Below, piece by piece: positions 24,906-33,194 of a stretch of DNA of 36,856 bases; the first letter of the stretch is position 1, and every line of letters begins with the position of its first letter. The notes beneath the pieces were generated by a model. It did no database searches and was not told the DNA's origin. It worked only from the letters and a program-made list of their open reading frames with translations. This DNA comes from JBAXZR01 sp041670165 (GTDB taxonomy: Bacteria > Bacillota > Clostridia > Christensenellales > UBA1242). The DNA lies in assembly GCA_041670165.1 (NCBI GenBank), contig JBAXZR010000010.1, forward strand, positions 1 to 36,856. Direction: 5' to 3'. The position numbers and the translations under genes are program-made.

Positions 24906-25439
24906 TTATTTTTCAATAAAGATTGGAAGATTAGGAGGATTGTAAGTGAAAAATATTGTTGCTATTAACCACACAATTATCAAAATTAAACTTACATAGC
25001 CTAACCATTTTGGAATTGGTTTTGATTTTAAAATTAGATAAGCACAAAAAAGCCCTAACAATAATCCTATGTATAAGCTTGATATATCTAAAATAACATT
25101 GCTAACATTAAATGCTCCCTCAATGGTGTAATGAAATGAAACAATGAAAAGCATTGAAACAAAAATTGAAACGCAAGCACTTACTACAATATTTTGCTTT
25201 GATAAATATGGATTGTTTTTGTTTTTTAAAAAGAAAACAATCCACCAAATTAGAAGCGGATAAAATGCAAGTTTCAAATGCTCAAAAACACTTTCATTAA
25301 CTGGAAAAATTGAACCTATGAAAAAATTATTGTTAAATATTTGAAACCCAAAATGAGCTAATCCTCCAATAACAAACAACAAAACAGACCAAATAAGCAT
25401 TTTGGTTTTCAAATTGTCAAAATATTTTTCTCTTATCAT
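24906..25439 (-). CDS. DUF6512-like integral membrane protein
   Basis: A protein of 177 residues with about five membrane helices. A conserved-looking motif lies between helices 1 and 2 (SIFPVNESVFEHLKLAFYP), and the C-terminus is FFTYNPPNLPIFIEK. This combination fits small membrane proteins named DUF6512 in Clostridia; function is unknown. The first ATG lacks a ribosome binding site, and an internal ATG (MLIWSV) lacks one too, so the exact start is uncertain. It lies 272 nt upstream of the flippase in the same direction. Confidence 0.7.
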   Translation of the reverse strand: MIREKYFDNLKTKMLIWSVLLFVIGGLAHFGFQIFNNNFFIGSIFPVNESVFEHLKLAFYPLLIWWIVFFLKNKNNPYLSKQNIVVSACVSIFVSMLFIVSFHYTIEGAFNVSNVILDISSLYIGLLLGLFCAYLILKSKPIPKWLGYVSLILIIVWLIATIFFTYNPPNLPIFIEK

Positions 25440-25826
25440 ATTTTATTGTTATGCTTAATTTTTAAATAAATTCTTACAAATATTAAATCAATTTACATTT
25501 TTTCGATAATAACATTACAATATTTATTAATCACTATTAAATTTAACAATTCATTGTAGGCTTAAATCTTTCTTTGTTTTTTTAACTTGATTATTACAAA
25601 ATTTATTCTTGTTTAAAATGTTTCTTACAATTTTTACTAATAAAAATATCTATTTTCTTTCAATTTTTAACGGGTAAAAATTCTTTTTTTTTCTACAATG
25701 TTTTTCTCTTTTCATTTTGTACTTTATTTTTTGATTGATTATAAATTGTATATTTTTGATAAAAAAGCGAAAAATAATAATGAAATCATCTTAATTATTT
25801 AGTAAAAATGAAAATAGGAGAAAAAA
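25440..25826. other. AT-rich intergenic region
   Basis: A 387-nt gap, extremely AT-rich, between divergent genes. I see only the promoter at 25717-25745 and no gene or clear hairpin. Confidence 0.5.
25717..25745 (+). promoter_or_regulatory. candidate promoter of the DUF1540-like gene
   Basis: TTGTAC (25717-25722), 17-nt spacer, TATAAA (25740-25745), giving a leader of about 75 nt before the ATG at 25827. Confidence 0.5.
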
Positions 25827-26138
25827 ATGGATATTAAATGTAGAAAAACAAGCTGTTCTTACAATGATAATTACACTTGTCAGGCTGACGCAATAAAAGT
25901 AACTGATAAAATGGCATGCAAAACATATAGAAAAAATCATCGTAAGGTTGAACCAGACATTTCAAAAAAAATGTTTGAAATTGCACCTGAAATTGCACCT
26001 TTCAGACATTCAAAATCAATTTGTATAAAATGTAATGCTCATTGTCTTTTTAATAAAAATGGAGATTGCTTTGCTAATGGAATCACCGTTAACGACATTC
26101 GTGAATATCCACTTTGCATAACCTATATAAAAAAATAA
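25827..26138 (+). CDS. Cys-rich duplicated DUF1540-like protein
   Basis: A protein of 103 residues with a good ribosome binding site (AGGAG). It holds two copies of a four-Cys module. The first is C5, C10, C18 and C31 (CSYNDNYTCQADAIKV, then CKTY). The second is C69, C73, C81 and C97 (CLFNKNGDCFANGITV, then CITY). The pattern C ... C-x-[YF]-N-x-x-x-x-C-x-A-x-x-I-x-V ... C-x-T-Y resembles DUF1540, a small putative metal-binding module of Bacillota. A further Cys66 gives C-x-x-C with Cys69. Function unknown. Monocistronic. Confidence 0.7.
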   Translation: MDIKCRKTSCSYNDNYTCQADAIKVTDKMACKTYRKNHRKVEPDISKKMFEIAPEIAPFRHSKSICIKCNAHCLFNKNGDCFANGITVNDIREYPLCITYIKK

Positions 26139-26388
26139 TTTTTTTCTAAAAAGTTTTTTAACCATCTAAATGCTTTTTATTTATAAAAATAATAAAAATC
26201 AGCACATATAATAAATATATTAAATTAGATTTTTGTAATAACTATGTATTTTTCAAAAAACTTTATTCTGAAAATCAAATATTGCATTCTAAAAAATATT
26301 TTTAGTAATAGTTTATAAGTAATAAAATATTACTAAATTAATGTTATAATATTGAGCTTAAAAAATTTGGAAATTAAAAATTTCTATA

Positions 26389-26418
26389 AAAAAACTAACT
26401 GTAATAAGTTAGTTTTTT
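26389..26418 (-). terminator. intrinsic terminator of the 26424-27656 lipoprotein gene
   Basis: Perfect 12-bp stem AAAAAACTAACT (26389-26400) with AGTTAGTTTTTT (26407-26418) around a 6-nt loop. T-runs follow on both strands, so it may also serve the DUF1540-like gene from the other side. Confidence 0.8.
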
Positions 26419-26423
26419 AAAAA

Positions 26424-27656
26424 TTAATATCCAAAACAATTATCCATAGTAATACGATAAGAATCACCATTTGAAGTTTCAAAACTCATTAGTTCATTGG
26501 TTGCACCTTGATTCATCTCAATTTCTTTGCCTTCATACTTTTCTTTTGCATCAAGATAAATTCCACAACTTGCGCCCCTGTCAACAACAGTTTCACTTTC
26601 AATGATTATATCTTCTGCTGGCATTGTTCCATCAGCAATTTTTTCAAGGACTTCATCAGTTGAATAAGTGCTGTTTACATAAACTCTATAATCAACTTGA
26701 AGATATTTATTTTCTTCTCCTTGTTTTTCTAATTTAACTAATGATGAAGTTGTAAATTTATTTATTACCCCATTACCAAAATAATTTCCAGAAGATGTGG
26801 TTACTAATCCCATATTCTCGTGGACAACACTAGAAGTCCAGCCATCGTTAATCAAACCACCAAGTTCAGATATACTACTTGTTTTATTAACACCATTAAT
26901 ATATGAACCATTAATAAGATTATCAAAAGTTTTATGAGGTTTTAAAATTTTTGGAGAAAAATCCTTAATTGAAGAGAAAAAATTATCTTTATTAACTACA
27001 TTGTTGATATCAAAAATATTTTCATTGCCGTTTTCAGAAATATTTTCAAAAACAATATCATTTTGATATTTAAAATCGGGAGTATTAATTTCGCTATATT
27101 TTACTGTACAAACAAGATTATTTCCGTCTTGATAAATTGCAAGAATTTCATCAACTGAAGCTTGACTATCAAAACCAGAAATAGTTGACAATTTTTCATT
27201 TATTCTATTTTCTAGATTTTCCACTGTGTTTTTATAAGCTATCGCTTCTTTTTGAGCTTCAGTAACAGTAATTACAGACTCATTTTTTGATTCAGTTTTT
27301 TCTCCACCTATTGCTCTTACGCTTATTTCATCATTTCCAGCACATAGTGGAAGCTCCAAAGAAAGTTGATCTTTACCAAGTGTTTGAGTTTCACCATTAA
27401 TAGTAACTTCATAGCCCGTTGTTTTTTCCACAGTTCCAGAATCGGTGCTTGGAGTAATTTGCAAAACAAGATTTTCACTTACTGCAACACTTGGAGCAAT
27501 AAGCTCGATATTTTGTTCTTCATTTGGGTTTTCTGTTACAGGAGGATTACTTGTGTTTGTGTTGTTGTTTTCATTTGTTTTATCATTGCAACCAGTCAAA
27601 GAAACAACAGCAGTTATCAACGACAAAATAAGAATACCTTTCCAAAGTTTTTTCAT
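26424..27656 (-). CDS. uncharacterised lipoprotein with Ig/Fn3-like segment
   Basis: A protein of 410 residues from ATG 27656 behind AAGGGGA. The type II signal peptide (MKKLWKGILILSLITAVVSLTGC) is followed by an Asn/Thr/Pro-rich linker and then a region (about residues 55-130) of beta-rich Fn3-like sequence: LVLQITPSTDSGTVEKTTGYE, LPLCAGNDEISVRAIGG. The remaining 270 residues match no family I know. The product should be anchored on the outside of the membrane. It has a perfect promoter and is divergent from another lipoprotein at 27825. Confidence 0.8.
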   Translation of the reverse strand: MKKLWKGILILSLITAVVSLTGCNDKTNENNNTNTSNPPVTENPNEEQNIELIAPSVAVSENLVLQITPSTDSGTVEKTTGYEVTINGETQTLGKDQLSLELPLCAGNDEISVRAIGGEKTESKNESVITVTEAQKEAIAYKNTVENLENRINEKLSTISGFDSQASVDEILAIYQDGNNLVCTVKYSEINTPDFKYQNDIVFENISENGNENIFDINNVVNKDNFFSSIKDFSPKILKPHKTFDNLINGSYINGVNKTSSISELGGLINDGWTSSVVHENMGLVTTSSGNYFGNGVINKFTTSSLVKLEKQGEENKYLQVDYRVYVNSTYSTDEVLEKIADGTMPAEDIIIESETVVDRGASCGIYLDAKEKYEGKEIEMNQGATNELMSFETSNGDSYRITMDNCFGY

Positions 27657-27685
27657 TTAAAAATCCCCTTTGTTTATCTTTCTGT

Positions 27686-27714
27686 ATTATATATCAAGAA
27701 AGCCCATATGTCAA
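27686..27714 (-). promoter_or_regulatory. perfect consensus sigma-A promoter
   Basis: Minus strand: TTGACA (27709-27714), 17-nt spacer, TATAAT (27686-27691), about 30 nt before the lipoprotein ATG at 27656. Every hexamer base matches the consensus, so strong vegetative expression is predicted. Confidence 0.85.
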
Positions 27715-27775
27715 TATTTGTCATTTTCTTTAGCTATTGAAACAATTTTAAACAAAAGAAAAAATCTAATTTCTC

Positions 27776-27804
27776 TTGATGAAAAAAGTGTTTTGTGGTA
27801 TGCT
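27776..27804 (+). promoter_or_regulatory. promoter of the 27825 lipoprotein gene
   Basis: TTGATG (27776-27781), 17-nt spacer, TATGCT (27799-27804), 20 nt before the ATG at 27825, which is preceded by AAGGAG. Confidence 0.6.
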
Positions 27805-27824
27805 AATTTTAGATAAGGAGAAAA

Positions 27825-29690
27825 ATGAAAATAAATTTTAAAATTAAAAAAATTATTAAAATTTTTCTTTGCGTTATGCTTGCATTGCCAATGCTGTTTC
27901 TTTCTGCATGTCAAGGAAATGAAGGCGGAACAGGAGATGGTGATGGTGGCGGTGAACTAGATTTCAAAACTTGGGAATATGTTGAAGGTTTCAGAGCCGC
28001 TATAAGACCATCAAACCCTGGGGAAGCAGCTTTTTCAACTAATACAAATGAAACATTGTTTGAAAAACTATCTAGAGGACTTTTAGAATGGCTTACTGCC
28101 ACCTATGGTAGCGGTGGAACAACAATGAACTATGATGGAGTTACAAGCGAATCTATATCTCCAAACTCTTCTCTTTTCAGCACAGATGAAAGAAATTACT
28201 TAAATTATGACTCAATTAGATATTCTCCTTATTTAGATAATAATACAATTGAAGTTGAAGGTGAATTTGCAACCATAATTAAAGGTTTATTTAATAGTAA
28301 TTGGAATTGGACATTTAATAATAATAAATCTAATCAAAATTTAGTACAATCTTTCTTAGCTTCAATAAATAAAAGTAGTTCTTATTACTACAAAATCATT
28401 GATCCATCTGAAGATCTTAATACTACAATAGGGACTTATTACAACGATATAATATCGACAACAGATTATCAAAGTTTATTTTACAATCTTTACGGAAAAC
28501 CGTTTGAAATAAATATCCTTGAAACCATACTTGGAATAACTCCTACAACTTTTACTCCTGTTTATTATGCAAAAAATACTCAAACAGGAATTGTTGACTA
28601 TTCTACAGAAGTTGAAATTCAAAACGGAACTGAAACTTGGATGAAAATGCAAGTTGACGGTGAAGAACAAACTGAAGCTATTGATCCTAGTGATTACAAT
28701 ATTGAAGAAAGCACAGATGCAGTCAGCCAAAGACTTGAAGAAGTTAAAGCACAATATATAAAAACTGCTTCATACATTGGAATTCAATGGGATGAAGATG
28801 AAAATTTTGACGGAAGCGGTGAAGCTAACAGTGACGGCGGAAGACTTGTTCAATTTATTCTTAGTAGTGTTATCGGAATGGATTTAGTTCAAGATGATGA
28901 TGAAATAATTTCACCCGATAACACCGACCCAGACAATGAAAATTATGGCAAAAGATATTACAGAAAAACAATTACTTACATTGTTAAAGAACTTTTGAAA
29001 TCATTTGAAGTTAAAACGGCTGAAGATGTTATTACTGCAAATGAGCAAGCTGGAGGATTAAAAACTTATAACATAGGTGATATCGCTGGTTCATTCTTCC
29101 CTGTTGCAGGAATAGAGTATCTTGACTATCGTTTAAATGATTTTATTGTTCCAGAAAATGGAGATAATGATTTTGTAAACTCACCCTCTCAAGAATATCA
29201 AAGCCTTGCAATAATTCCAAAACAAAGAATGATTTTTCAATCAGCAAGTTTGCATTTTCAAAGTTTAAATCATGATTTAAGTGTCAATGTTAAAATGCGA
29301 TGGTTTAACAACGATTCTTCGGAAGCAGTTATTCAAAATGTTGGAGTTGTTAACATAAATCAAGGTGAATATAATTGGGAAACCAACGACAATTCAATTC
29401 TTGCTGAGCCTCCATCAGAAACTCAATGGTGCGATGTTTTTAACAGCAGTTTGCTGAGTTATCCAGCAACTGAAGATGAATTTGGAACATTAGATAGACA
29501 GACAAACAGCAAATATTACAAAACAATTGCTTCCAGCAATGGCTTTGGAACAGTTGGTGTAACAAATGAAGAAGCATGCGATTTTTCATTCTTTGAATTT
29601 GTTTTTGATGTTGTAAAAAGCCCTAACGACCCTGTAAACACTGCATACGATTTTCAAGTAAAAATGTTTATCTTTGCCATTTCAGCTTAA
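27825..29690 (+). CDS. large uncharacterised lipoprotein
   Basis: A protein of 621 residues behind a good AAGGAG. The signal peptide (MKINFKIKKIIKIF, then LALPMLFLSAC) gives a lipobox LSAC and a Gly/Asp linker (GGTGDGDGGGELD). The mature part is acidic, with many Asn, Tyr and Thr, and shows no membrane helix; the last third (SASLHFQSLNHDLSVNVKMRW) is beta-like. No family recognised. It is divergent from a second lipoprotein gene, and each has its own promoter. It ends directly at structured repeat copy C. Extracytoplasmic location is certain from the signal; function is not. Confidence 0.8.
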   Translation: MKINFKIKKIIKIFLCVMLALPMLFLSACQGNEGGTGDGDGGGELDFKTWEYVEGFRAAIRPSNPGEAAFSTNTNETLFEKLSRGLLEWLTATYGSGGTTMNYDGVTSESISPNSSLFSTDERNYLNYDSIRYSPYLDNNTIEVEGEFATIIKGLFNSNWNWTFNNNKSNQNLVQSFLASINKSSSYYYKIIDPSEDLNTTIGTYYNDIISTTDYQSLFYNLYGKPFEINILETILGITPTTFTPVYYAKNTQTGIVDYSTEVEIQNGTETWMKMQVDGEEQTEAIDPSDYNIEESTDAVSQRLEEVKAQYIKTASYIGIQWDEDENFDGSGEANSDGGRLVQFILSSVIGMDLVQDDDEIISPDNTDPDNENYGKRYYRKTITYIVKELLKSFEVKTAEDVITANEQAGGLKTYNIGDIAGSFFPVAGIEYLDYRLNDFIVPENGDNDFVNSPSQEYQSLAIIPKQRMIFQSASLHFQSLNHDLSVNVKMRWFNNDSSEAVIQNVGVVNINQGEYNWETNDNSILAEPPSETQWCDVFNSSLLSYPATEDEFGTLDRQTNSKYYKTIASSNGFGTVGVTNEEACDFSFFEFVFDVVKSPNDPVNTAYDFQVKMFIFAISA

Positions 29691-29796
29691 CTGGGGTAGC
29701 TTACTGGGGTAGCACCAAAAAAATTACGCAGATACGCAAACTTTGTTTGCTAACTTGCGATTTTTATGGTTCTCCTCCCAACTCCTTCTCCTATTA
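29691..29796. repeat. structured repeat, copy C, module 1
   Basis: Begins at the base after the lipoprotein stop: CTGGGGTAGCTTACTGGGG, then TAGCACC, an A7 run, core TACGCAGATACGCAAAC-TTT-GTTTGCTAACTTGCGA and a T5 run, then a pyrimidine-rich right arm (TCTCCTCCCAACTCC). It matches copies A and B over the core. The gap is convergent (lipoprotein to comF). Confidence 0.85.
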
Positions 29797-29800
29797 AGGG

Positions 29801-29855
29801 GTTCGTTCAAAAAAAATTATGGCTGAACTAAATTCAACCTATTTTTTTGAACTCC
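29801..29855. repeat. structured repeat, copy C, module 2
   Basis: GTTCGTTC, A8 run, hairpin GGCTGAA-CTAAA-TTCAACC, T7 run, GAACTCC. It matches 14564-14620. A degraded further copy lies at 29921-29941 (TTCGTTCAGATTTTGAACTCC). Confidence 0.8.
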
Positions 29856-29988
29856 ATTTTTTGATAGTGATAAGTGAAGAGTAAAGGATTGGGTTTGTCC
29901 AAAAAATCTTTTGACATTAGTTCGTTCAGATTTTGAACTCCATATTTTTTTGTTTTTTAATTTTGATTAATTAGTTAATATTATATAT

Positions 29989-30735
29989 CTATTTTTTCTT
30001 ATGTTTTCCAAAGTCTGTGTGGGCAATGGTTAAACAAAAGATTTCTTTTGTTCCAGCATCAGCAAGAGCCAAGCTACAATAGTCCATTGTTGCACCTGTT
30101 GTAAAAACATCATCAATTAACAAAACAGTTTTTCCTTTAATATTAATTTTATTTTTAACCTCAAATGCTTCTTCCAAATTTTTTTCTCTTTCTTTTCTTG
30201 TTAAAAGTGTTTGAGTTGGAGTTTCTTTTGTCCTAACAAGTGAATCTGTAACAATGGGCAAACCAAGTTTCAATGCCACTGCTTCACTAATTAAAAAAGA
30301 TTGATTGTAACCTCTTTCCTTTTCTCTTTTTAAAAAAAGTGGAACAGGAACAACAATATCACAAGAAAAGCCGTCAAGAATATATTCATTAACCAAAAAA
30401 TCAGCTAATGGTTTAGCTAAATATTTTGCACTAGAATATTTAAGTTTTCTGATTGCATCGCTAATTGGTGGAGCATATACAAACGGTGATCGTGCTTTTT
30501 TGAAATTGTATGGCATTTCTTTGCAATATGAGCAATGCGATGCCAAAGAATGAATTGGAGTGCCACAACGAGAGCAAATTCTTTTGTTATTATATGGTAG
30601 CACCTTTTTGCAGTTTTCACATACGCAGTCTTCTCCAAAAACATCTTCACCACAAAAAATACATTTAAGATTTTCTGGATATATTTCTGAAAGTATTTTT
30701 TCACATATTTTTTTTAATAAGCCTTTTTTATTCAT
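29989..30735 (-). CDS. comF: ComF family phosphoribosyltransferase-like protein
   Basis: A protein of 248 residues. The N-terminal zinc region has paired CxxC motifs (CIFC, CENC, CSRC, CSYC). The C-terminal type I phosphoribosyltransferase fold carries the PRPP-binding motif VLLIDDVFTTGATM. ComF proteins take part in DNA uptake and handling of transforming single-stranded DNA. The ATG lies inside the last codons of recD2 (8-nt overlap), so the two are translationally coupled; AAAGGA precedes it. The neighbours fit a DNA repair or recombination theme. Confidence 0.9.
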   Translation of the reverse strand: MNKKGLLKKICEKILSEIYPENLKCIFCGEDVFGEDCVCENCKKVLPYNNKRICSRCGTPIHSLASHCSYCKEMPYNFKKARSPFVYAPPISDAIRKLKYSSAKYLAKPLADFLVNEYILDGFSCDIVVPVPLFLKREKERGYNQSFLISEAVALKLGLPIVTDSLVRTKETPTQTLLTRKEREKNLEEAFEVKNKINIKGKTVLLIDDVFTTGATMDYCSLALADAGTKEIFCLTIAHTDFGKHKKK

Positions 30736-32962
30736 ACATTTCCTTTGCCCTTGAAATTGATTTTTTAAGGAACTCAGAAAGCATTGTATATCGTTTTTCC
30801 GTGTGGTTGTTGCTAATCATTCTGGATAGATTTTCTTTTGTGCCAACCATAACAACAAGTTTTTTTGCTCTTGTAACTGCTGTGTAAATTAGATTTCTTG
30901 TGAGAATTAGTGGAGCACCAGCAATGATTGGAACAACAACAGCATCAAATTCACTGCCTTGGCTTTTATGAATTGTTACTGCATAAGCAAGAGAGAGTTG
31001 AAAAAGTTCATTTCTTGGATATTTAACAAGTCTTCCATCATCATACAAAATAAGAACTTCGCCAGAAGAATAATCCATTTTTAAAATTGTTCCAATGTCG
31101 CCATTGAAAACGCCAGAACCAGTTTCAACAAAATTTTCAGAATTTTTTACCCATTCAATCTCATAATTGTTTTGCATTTGCATAATTTTGTCTTGTTCAC
31201 GAAAAATCGTGTTTTCGCCAACCAAAATTTCATGTTTATCTTTGCTTGGTGGATTTAAAACTGCCTGCAGTTCTTTGTTGAGCATAATCGTTCCGCAAGT
31301 ACCAGCTTTGAGCGGTGCAAGAATTTGAATGTGAGAAGAGTCAATATTGAAATAGGAAGGAATGCGTGAAGAAGCAAGTGCAATAATTGATTCCTTAATT
31401 AAAATTGGAGTTTCTTTTTTTTCAAAGAAAAAGTCTTTACTTGTGTTTGATAAATTTGGAAGTTCACCCTCATTTATTGAGTGAGCATTTGCTATGATAA
31501 GTGAGTTTGAATCTTGTCTGAAAATTTTTGTTAGATAAACAACAGGAATTTCTTGACTTGCCAAAATGTCGCTTAAAACATTTCCAGCTCCAACACTTGG
31601 AAGCTGATCCTTGTCACCAACCAAAACAAGTTTGCAACCTCTTGGAATTGCCTTTAAAAGATTAAACATAAGTGTAATGTCAACCATGGAAACTTCATCA
31701 ACAATCACAGCATCAGTTTGAAGTGGATTTGTGTCATTATACAAAAAAAATCCTTGTTCAGAGCGAAAATCTAGCCCAAGTGCTCTATGAATTGTTTTTG
31801 CTTCTTCGCCAGTTGTTTCGCAAAGTCTTTTTGCTGCTCTCCCTGTTGGAGCAAGCACAAGGGTTCTATTTCCTGCTTGTTTCAGAATGTTGAGAATGCT
31901 TTGAACAATGGTTGTTTTTCCAGTTCCTGGGCCACCAGTAATCACACATACGCCTTCATTTACTGCGGTTTGAATTGCTTTTTTTTGTTCGGAATGAAAA
32001 GAGATATTCATTTTCTTTTCAAAAGAATCTATTTCTTTGTCAATGTTTAGATTGAGAGTTTTGCTTGAGGCAACAAGAAGAGCAAGTTTTGTTGCAACTG
32101 AATTTTCAGTATAGAAAAATTTTGCCAGCATAACAATTTCATATTCACTGCTCCAAAAAACTTTTATGACATTGTCAAGCGACATGCTTTCAAGAACACC
32201 TTCAAGTGACTTGGAAATGGATTCTTGATCAAGACCAAGAAGATTTGCAGTTAAAGCAAGAAGCATCTCTTTGGGCAAAAATGTGTGTCCATTTTTTTCG
32301 CTGGCTTCTTGCAAAATGTGCAAAATTCCCGCTCTAAATCTGAAACTGCTCGTTTCTTCAATGCCCATTTTGACAGCAATTTTGTCTGCGGTATTGAAAC
32401 CAATACCTTCAATATCTTCAACCAAAATGTATGGATTTGACTGCATTTTCTCAATGGTTTTTGCACCATATTTTTCATATATCTTAAGTGCTCTATTGAT
32501 TGTGATTTCAAATCCTTGCAAGAACATTATGACATTTTGCACATTTTTAAGTTCAAAAAATTGTTCGCCAATCTGATTTGCTTTTGCAATTGAAATGCCT
32601 TTAATTTCCGCAAGTCTAAGTGGTGCGTTTTCCAAAACTTCAAGAGATTTTTCCTTAAATTTGTTAACAATAAGTTCTGCTGTTTTTGGACCAACACCCT
32701 TGATTAAACCACTAGACAAATATCTATATATACTTTCGCTTGTTTTAGGTGTGATTTTTTGAACAGTATCACAAGCAAATTGTTCTCCAAATTTTTGGTT
32801 TGTAACAAATTTTCCTTCAAGTTTAACCATTTCGCCAATATGAAGCGGAATCATTTTTCCAACAAAAGAAGAGTATTCTCCATTGTGTTCAACAACTCCA
32901 ACAGTAAACCCCGTGTCTTCTGCTCTAAAAATAATTTCTTCAACAGTTCCTTCAATAATCAC
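30728..32962 (-). CDS. recD2: RecD2-type ATP-dependent DNA helicase
   Basis: A protein of about 744 residues, typical of RecD2 (RecD-like helicases of organisms without RecBCD). It has an N-terminal OB-like part and helix-hairpin-helix repeats (GLIKGVGPKTAELIV, IEGIGFNTADKIA). The Walker A motif is GGPGTGKTT near residue 345, followed by DEVSMVD (Walker B), VGDKDQLPSVGAGN and a C-terminal SF1 motif (AYAVTIHKSQGSEFD, YTAVTRAKK). It unwinds DNA 5' to 3' in repair and fork restart. The start is uncertain: GTG 32962 fits the family N-terminus and lies 6 nt after a TATAAT box, while TTG 32980 and 32977 are alternatives. It overlaps comF at its 3' end. Confidence 0.93.
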   Translation of the reverse strand: MIIEGTVEEIIFRAEDTGFTVGVVEHNGEYSSFVGKMIPLHIGEMVKLEGKFVTNQKFGEQFACDTVQKITPKTSESIYRYLSSGLIKGVGPKTAELIVNKFKEKSLEVLENAPLRLAEIKGISIAKANQIGEQFFELKNVQNVIMFLQGFEITINRALKIYEKYGAKTIEKMQSNPYILVEDIEGIGFNTADKIAVKMGIEETSSFRFRAGILHILQEASEKNGHTFLPKEMLLALTANLLGLDQESISKSLEGVLESMSLDNVIKVFWSSEYEIVMLAKFFYTENSVATKLALLVASSKTLNLNIDKEIDSFEKKMNISFHSEQKKAIQTAVNEGVCVITGGPGTGKTTIVQSILNILKQAGNRTLVLAPTGRAAKRLCETTGEEAKTIHRALGLDFRSEQGFFLYNDTNPLQTDAVIVDEVSMVDITLMFNLLKAIPRGCKLVLVGDKDQLPSVGAGNVLSDILASQEIPVVYLTKIFRQDSNSLIIANAHSINEGELPNLSNTSKDFFFEKKETPILIKESIIALASSRIPSYFNIDSSHIQILAPLKAGTCGTIMLNKELQAVLNPPSKDKHEILVGENTIFREQDKIMQMQNNYEIEWVKNSENFVETGSGVFNGDIGTILKMDYSSGEVLILYDDGRLVKYPRNELFQLSLAYAVTIHKSQGSEFDAVVVPIIAGAPLILTRNLIYTAVTRAKKLVVMVGTKENLSRMISNNHTEKRYTMLSEFLKKSISRAKEMYE

Positions 32963-32968
32963 TTTTTG

Positions 32969-32996
32969 ATTATACAACAATTATACTAAATTTCAA
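32969..32996 (-). promoter_or_regulatory. promoter of recD2-comF, possibly leaderless
   Basis: Minus strand: TTGAAA (32991-32996), 16-nt spacer, TATAAT (32969-32974), 6 nt before the GTG at 32962. A second TATAAT lies slightly upstream, so the start point is not certain. Confidence 0.5.
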
Positions 32997-33006
32997 AAGC
33001 TTTTTT

Positions 33007-33028
33007 AAAAAGCATATTAAATGCTTTT
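33007..33028 (-). terminator. probable terminator of the Ig-repeat protein gene
   Basis: Stem AAAAGCAT (33008-33015) with ATGCTTTT (33021-33028), 5-nt loop, followed by a short T-run on the minus strand. It lies about 170 nt after the stop of the surface protein gene and just upstream of the recD2 promoter. Confidence 0.55.
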
Positions 33029-33194
33029 AGAATGTTAGCAAATTTTTTGATTTTTTATTGCAAAAAAATTTATTTATAAAAATAATTATTATTTCCCCAG
33101 AAAATCATGTATAAAACATAATTTTTTAAAAAAATGACAGAATTTGCTTCCATCATTTTTTTTAACCGTTTGAAATTGTTTTATATTTCTTACA

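Noticed and set aside
11563..29855. Repeat family as an insertion sequence or CRISPR
   Set aside because: No transposase frame and no regular spacers; copies are single, far apart and structured.
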